Assembly (NCBI GenBank): GCA_937910255.1
Contig: CALEOQ010000328.1
Span: 1 to 8,824 of the forward strand
Direction of reading: 5' to 3'
Length of the DNA: 8,824 nucleotides
Source: an uncultured Caulobacteraceae bacterium
Lineage (GTDB): Bacteria > Pseudomonadota > Alphaproteobacteria > Caulobacterales > Caulobacteraceae
Shown here: one piece after another, positions 6,234-8,824 of the stretch
How positions within the stretch are numbered: the first letter of the stretch is position 1
Layout: each line of letters starts with the position of its first letter
Position numbers and translations under genes: made by a program
Notes under the pieces: model-generated
The model's database searches: none
Seen by the model: only the letters and a program-made list of their open reading frames with translations
What the model was told of the DNA's origin: nothing

Positions 6234-6689
6234 CTAGCCTTCGGCGTCCTTCTTCTTGGGGGCGTGGGCCGCGGCCGACGCCTCGGCGCGGGCGGCGCGT
6301 TCGGCCTTTTCAGCCTCGCGCTCGGCCGGGGTCATCTGGCGTTCGGCGATCCGCGCCGACTTGCCGCGACGATCGCGCAGATAATAGAGCTTGGCGCGAC
6401 GCACGACGCCGCGGCGCTTGACCTCGACGGACTCGATCATCGGCGACAGCAGCGGGAAGACCCGCTCCACACCCTCGCCGAAGGAAATCTTGCGGACGGT
6501 GAAGTTCTCGTCGACGCCCTCGCCCGACCGGGCGATGCAGACGCCTTCATAGGCCTGGACGCGCTCGCGCTCGCCTTCCTTGATCTTCACATTGACGCGG
6601 ACAGTGTCGCCCGGACGGAAGTCGGGCATGTTGCGGGCGGACTTGAGGCGGTCGGCCTCTTCCTGGCGCAGCTGCTGGATCACGTTCAT
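6234..6689 (-). CDS. rplS: 50S ribosomal protein L19
   Basis: L19 is a 50S ribosomal protein at the 30S-50S interface. The 151-residue sequence shows the family core: MNVIQQLRQEEADRL, then PDFRPGDTVRVNVKIKEGERERVQAYEGVCIAR (22-54), NFTVRKISFGEGVERVFPLLSPMIESVEV (62-90) and the basic RRGVVRRAKLYYLRDRRGKSARI (92-114). After about residue 115 comes a roughly 35-residue Ala/Glu/Lys-rich tail ending in PKKKDAEG, longer than the approximately 115-residue E. coli protein; such tails are common in alphaproteobacteria. ATG at 6689 is fixed by the family N-terminus and an AAGGA site 9 nt upstream; a longer in-frame ATG at 6809 overlaps trmD and is a shadow. It follows trmD by 26 nt and is presumably co-transcribed with it. 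Confidence 0.97.
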   Translation of the reverse strand: MNVIQQLRQEEADRLKSARNMPDFRPGDTVRVNVKIKEGERERVQAYEGVCIARSGEGVDENFTVRKISFGEGVERVFPLLSPMIESVEVKRRGVVRRAKLYYLRDRRGKSARIAERQMTPAEREAEKAERAARAEASAAAHAPKKKDAEG

Positions 6690-6697
6690 CGGTTCAG

Positions 6698-6704
6698 TTC
6701 CTTT
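6698..6704 (-). promoter_or_regulatory. Shine-Dalgarno site of rplS
   Basis: The minus strand reads AAAGGAA between the trmD stop and the rplS ATG. The AAGGA core lies 9 nt before the start. It supports ATG at 6689 rather than the longer upstream frame. Confidence 0.65.
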
Positions 6705-6715
6705 GTCACTGGGCT

Positions 6716-7426
6716 TTACGCGCCCTTTGCCTGTTGATTGGCGAGATGCTGCGCCCACAAGTCCGGCCGCCGCTCCCGCGTCGTCTCTTCCCGCTGCTGC
6801 GCCCGCCATTTGGCGACCTCGGCATGGTGCCCAGAAAGCAGCACCGGCGGGATGTCGCGCCCCTCGAACGTCCGCGGTCTCGTGTACTGCGGATGCTCCA
6901 GGAGCCCGTCTTCGAAGCTCTCTTCACTCAAACTCAGCGCCTGGCCCAACACACCGGGCACAAGACGTACGCACGCCTCGATGGTCAGCATGGCCGCCAC
7001 CTCGCCACCGGCGAGGACGACGTCCCCCACGGCGACCTCCTCGAACCCCCGGGCGTCAAGCACCCGCTGGTCCACCCCCTCGAACCGCCCGGCCAGGACG
7101 ATGACGCCCGGCCCCGCAGCCCATTCTTTCGCACGCGCCTGGGTCAGGGGCCGACCCCGGGCGCTCATGTACAAAAGCGGCCGCCCTCGCCGCTCCACGC
7201 TGTCCAGCGCAGAAGCGATGACGTCCGCCCGCATCACCTGTCCCGGGCCGCCCCCCGCAGGGGTGTCGTCCAGGAAGCCGCGCTTATCCTTGGAAAAGGC
7301 GCGAATGTCCACTGTTTCCAACGTCCAGAGCCCCTGTTCACGCCAGGCGGTTCCGATCAGGGATACCCCCAGCGGGCCGGGAAAGGCCTCGGGAAACATG
7401 GTCAGGACGGCGGCGTCGAAGGACAT
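6716..7426 (-). CDS. trmD: tRNA (guanine-N1)-methyltransferase TrmD
   Basis: TrmD methylates N1 of G37 next to the anticodon using S-adenosylmethionine, which prevents +1 frameshifting. It is a SPOUT (trefoil-knot) enzyme acting as a dimer. The 236 residues fit the family. Motifs are FDAAVLTMFPEAF (3-15), the Gly-rich GFLDDTPAGGGPGQVM (50-65), the knot segment LLYMSARGRPLTQARAKE (84-101), VLAGRFEGVDQRV (110-122), EVAVGDVVLAGGEVAAM (130-146), LLEHPQYTRP (175-184) and PPVLLSGHHAEVAKWR (193-208). The acidic residue that aligns by eye with the proposed general base Asp169 of E. coli (context EDSF) is Glu169 here (EESF). ATG at 7426 matches the family start, but no clear ribosome-binding site is seen. 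It heads a short operon with rplS; its usual upstream partner rimM lies beyond the inverted tesB gene. Confidence 0.97.
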   Translation of the reverse strand: MSFDAAVLTMFPEAFPGPLGVSLIGTAWREQGLWTLETVDIRAFSKDKRGFLDDTPAGGGPGQVMRADVIASALDSVERRGRPLLYMSARGRPLTQARAKEWAAGPGVIVLAGRFEGVDQRVLDARGFEEVAVGDVVLAGGEVAAMLTIEACVRLVPGVLGQALSLSEESFEDGLLEHPQYTRPRTFEGRDIPPVLLSGHHAEVAKWRAQQREETTRERRPDLWAQHLANQQAKGA

Positions 7427-7462
7427 GGGCCCATCTGCACCAGCGGGCGGGCGGTTGCCAAG

Positions 7463-7491
7463 GGCCCGGCGGCGCCTTGCCGCGGCGGGCC
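7463..7491. other. GC-rich hairpin in trmD leader / tesB upstream region
   Basis: GGCCCG plus GCGGC, a 5-nt loop, then GCCGC, a 2-nt bulge and CGGGCC can form an 11-bp interrupted stem. It lies 37-65 nt upstream of the trmD start in the 116-bp divergent gap between trmD and tesB. It could shape a trmD 5' leader or end stray transcription. In such GC-rich DNA it may also be chance. Confidence 0.35.
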
Positions 7492-7505
7492 TCAAAGGTT
7501 AAGCC

Positions 7506-7534
7506 CTGGCGCTTTCGCACCTGCAACATACGAT
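7506..7534 (+). promoter_or_regulatory. Candidate tesB promoter
   Basis: CTGGCG (7506-7511), 17 nt, then TACGAT (7529-7534) lie just before tesB. Transcription would begin about 1-2 nt before the ATG, which fits the lack of a Shine-Dalgarno sequence. The boxes match only in part, and the call is inference. Confidence 0.25.
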
Positions 7535-7542
7535 AAGTCATT

Positions 7543-8418
7543 ATGGACAGCCCCGAGATCCAGCCCGAGATCCTGCCAGACACCCTGGCCCTGGAGCGCA
7601 TCGAGCAGAACCTGTTCCGCGGCGTGAGCCCGCAGGGCGGGCCGCCGCGCATCTTCGGCGGCCAGGTGATCGCCCAGTCGCTGCTGGCGGCCTATGAGAC
7701 CGTCGAAGAGCGCATGTGCCATTCGCTGCACTGCTACTTCATCCGCCCCGGCGATCCGCGCATCCCGATCCTGTTCGAGGTCGACCGGTCCCGCGACGGC
7801 GGCACCTTCACCACCCGCCGGGTGGTGGCCATCCAGAACGGCAAGCAGATCTTCAACCTCGCCGCCTCCTTCCAGGTGGTGGAGGAGGGCTTCGACCACC
7901 AGGCCCCAATGCCCAAGGTTCCGGGTCCGGACGAGCTGCCCACCGAGGCGGAGTCCATGAAGAAGGCGGCCGAGAAGATGCCGCCGGAAATGCGCAAGAT
8001 GATGTCGCGTCCACGCCCCATCGAGATGCGCGGTCGCGACGCCTTCGGCTTTGGCGGCAACACCAAGCCCACCGAGGGCAAGTCCGACGTCTGGATCCGC
8101 GCCACCGGCGCCATCGGCGACGATCCGCGCATGCACCAGGTGATCCTGGCCTACGCCTCGGACATGAACCTGTTGTCCACCGCCATGCGCCCGCACGGCG
8201 TGGCGTGGCAGACGCCGGGCCTGCAGTCGGCCAGCCTCGACCACGCCATGTGGTTCCACAAGCCGTCCAACTTCAACGACTGGCACCTCTACACCCAGGA
8301 CAGCCCCTCGGCCTCCGGCGGCCGCGGCTTCGTGCGCGGCGCCCTCTACGCCCAGGACGGAACCCTGGTAGCCTCGGTCGCCCAGGAAGGCCTGATGCGG
8401 ATGCGCAAGGGCGACTGA
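7543..8418 (+). CDS. tesB: Acyl-CoA thioesterase II (TesB family)
   Basis: TesB hydrolyses medium- to long-chain acyl-CoA to free fatty acid and CoA in the cytoplasm. The 291-residue protein has the double hot-dog arrangement. The first half carries LFRGVSPQGGPPRIFGGQVIAQSLLAA (24-50), SLHCYFIRPGDP (61-72) and FTTRRVVAIQNGKQIFNLAASFQ (89-111). The second half carries VWIRATG (183-189), HQVILAYASDMNLL (198-211), LDHAMWFHKP (232-241), and GRGFVRGALYAQDGTLVASVAQEGLMR (260-286). By alignment to E. coli TesB (Asp204, Thr228, Gln278) the catalytic set is Asp207, Ser231 and Gln281, with Ser replacing Thr. The ATG at 7543 has no clear ribosome-binding site but matches family length. It is divergent from trmD and convergent to rimM, lying against the direction of the ribosomal genes around it. 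Confidence 0.96.
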   Translation: MDSPEIQPEILPDTLALERIEQNLFRGVSPQGGPPRIFGGQVIAQSLLAAYETVEERMCHSLHCYFIRPGDPRIPILFEVDRSRDGGTFTTRRVVAIQNGKQIFNLAASFQVVEEGFDHQAPMPKVPGPDELPTEAESMKKAAEKMPPEMRKMMSRPRPIEMRGRDAFGFGGNTKPTEGKSDVWIRATGAIGDDPRMHQVILAYASDMNLLSTAMRPHGVAWQTPGLQSASLDHAMWFHKPSNFNDWHLYTQDSPSASGGRGFVRGALYAQDGTLVASVAQEGLMRMRKGD

Positions 8419-8428
8419 TACGCCGTGC

Positions 8429-8541
8429 GTCCTTCGAGGCTCGCTGCCGCTCGCACCTCAGGATGAGGGGTGTGGGTGGAGGCGCAGGCTCGTCATTCCG
8501 TCCTCATCCTGAGGCGCCCGCGTCAGCGGGCCTCGAAGGAC
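8429..8541. repeat. Palindromic intergenic repeat element (long inverted repeat)
   Basis: The outer arms GTCCTTCGAGGC (8429-8440) and GCCTCGAAGGAC (8530-8541) are perfect 12-bp reverse complements. The inner arms CCTCAGGATGAGG (8456-8468) and CCTCATCCTGAGG (8502-8514) are perfect 13-bp reverse complements. The parts between differ; the right side carries its own hairpin, GCCCGC-GTCA-GCGGGC (8516-8531). The central loop is 33 bp. The pattern resembles REP/RIME-like intergenic palindromes found in many copies in Caulobacterales and relatives; that identification is from memory of such genomes, not a search. It fills most of the 147-bp gap between the 3' ends of tesB and rimM, where it could also act as a two-way terminator. 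Confidence 0.8.
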
Positions 8542-8565
8542 GAGGCCGGCCGCAGGGCTGTCACC

Positions 8566-8697
8566 TTACTCCGTCTCTTCCGGTGGAACGGCGATCAGCC
8601 GGCCCTCGGCCAGCTTTACCTCGGGCACGGCTTCGCGGGTGAAGGGCAGCCACCAGGACGGGCCACTGGCCGGCTGAACCTCGAGCAGGTCGCCGGA
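8566..8697 (-). CDS. rimM: Ribosome maturation factor RimM, C-terminal fragment
   Basis: The last 43 codons plus TAA of a minus-strand gene run into the adapter junction. The reading is SGDLLEVQPA, then GPSWWLPFTREAVPEVKLA, then EGRLIAVPPEETE. This matches the end of the RimM PRC-barrel domain (family pattern GDLLEV...LVPFT...VPEVDLA.GR..V.PP). RimM binds S19 and assists maturation of the 30S head. The gene is normally directly upstream of trmD in rpsP-rimM-trmD-rplS. Here its 3' end faces tesB across the intergenic repeat, about 1.1 kb from the trmD start. The fragment is short, but the motif and the expected neighbourhood agree. Truncation is due to the contig end. Confidence 0.85.
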   Translation of the reverse strand, partial: SGDLLEVQPASGPSWWLPFTREAVPEVKLAEGRLIAVPPEETE

Positions 8698-8824
8698 AGA
8701 TCGGAAGAGCACACGTCTGACCTCCAGTCACGTCGTAACATCGTCTGCCGTCTTCTGCTTGAAAAAACAAAAGCAAACGAGCAACCAGCACACCTCAAAA
8801 ACAACCTGAACACACATCAACACC
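8698..8824 (+). other. Illumina TruSeq Read-2/P7 adapter and A-rich tail (non-genomic)
   Basis: AGATCGGAAGAGCACACGTC begins at 8698 and continues through CTCCAGTCAC (to 8731), an index-like stretch (about 8732-8739), and GCCGTCTTCTGCTTG (8747-8761). This is the standard TruSeq 3' adapter with a few errors. Bases 8762-8824 are A-rich noise, as produced when a read runs past the end of its template. Minus-strand frames through here give the familiar adapter-derived peptides ending in SSDL or ALPI (for example RDWRSDVCSSDL) and are not proteins. Confidence 0.97.

Noticed and set aside
90..8697. Searched for CRISPR arrays, transposases, integrases, tRNAs, phage or toxin-antitoxin genes
   Set aside because: No regularly spaced direct repeats, cloverleaf structures or such protein motifs were seen. 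The genomic part is almost fully accounted for by the listed genes and short gaps.
8561..8813. Two minus-strand frames ending at the right contig end
   Set aside because: Their N-terminal halves are translations of the Illumina adapter (…SSDL, …ALPI). Only 8566-8697 in the rimM frame is genomic coding.

Overview
The window is a high-GC (roughly 70% by eye) piece of an alphaproteobacterial chromosome, most likely from Caulobacterales (Caulobacter/Phenylobacterium type). This rests on the GC content, the LeuCD and L19 sequences, the TrmD/RimM variants and a palindromic intergenic repeat of a kind common in that group. Only about positions 90-8697 are genomic. Bases 1-89 are a T-run plus a degraded Illumina P5/Read-1 adapter. 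Bases 8698-8824 are a TruSeq Read-2/P7 adapter with index, followed by an A-rich junk tail. The contig therefore ends because untrimmed reads ran into adapter, and reading frames that cross these ends are artefacts.

Left half, minus strand (3539 down to 90): a leucine-biosynthesis cluster reads leuC, a two-domain VOC (glyoxalase-fold) protein, leuD, a small antibiotic-biosynthesis-monooxygenase (ABM)-fold protein, then leuB, which is cut off by the contig end. The first four genes are joined by 1-4 base stop/start overlaps, so two apparently non-leucine proteins are translationally coupled to the isopropylmalate isomerase subunits.

Middle, plus strand (3656-6158): an MFS transporter with a long charged cytoplasmic tail is followed 58 bp later by a LysR-type regulator. 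Just upstream of the regulator is a perfect ATTGTA-N9-TACAAT palindrome with the T-N11-A spacing of a LysR box. A 16-bp perfect hairpin ends the regulator and, from the other side, rplS.

Right half: trmD and rplS lie on the minus strand (7426 down to 6234) and an acyl-CoA thioesterase II gene (tesB) on the plus strand (7543-8418). Past a 113-bp inverted repeat come the last 43 codons of rimM on the minus strand. The usual rpsP-rimM-trmD-rplS order is thus still recognisable, but tesB sits in opposite orientation between rimM and trmD.

I saw no tRNA, rRNA, CRISPR array, transposase, phage gene or clearly new multi-gene defence-type system. The most unusual real biology is the leucine operon with embedded VOC and ABM genes, the split rimM/trmD operon and the palindrome in front of lysR.
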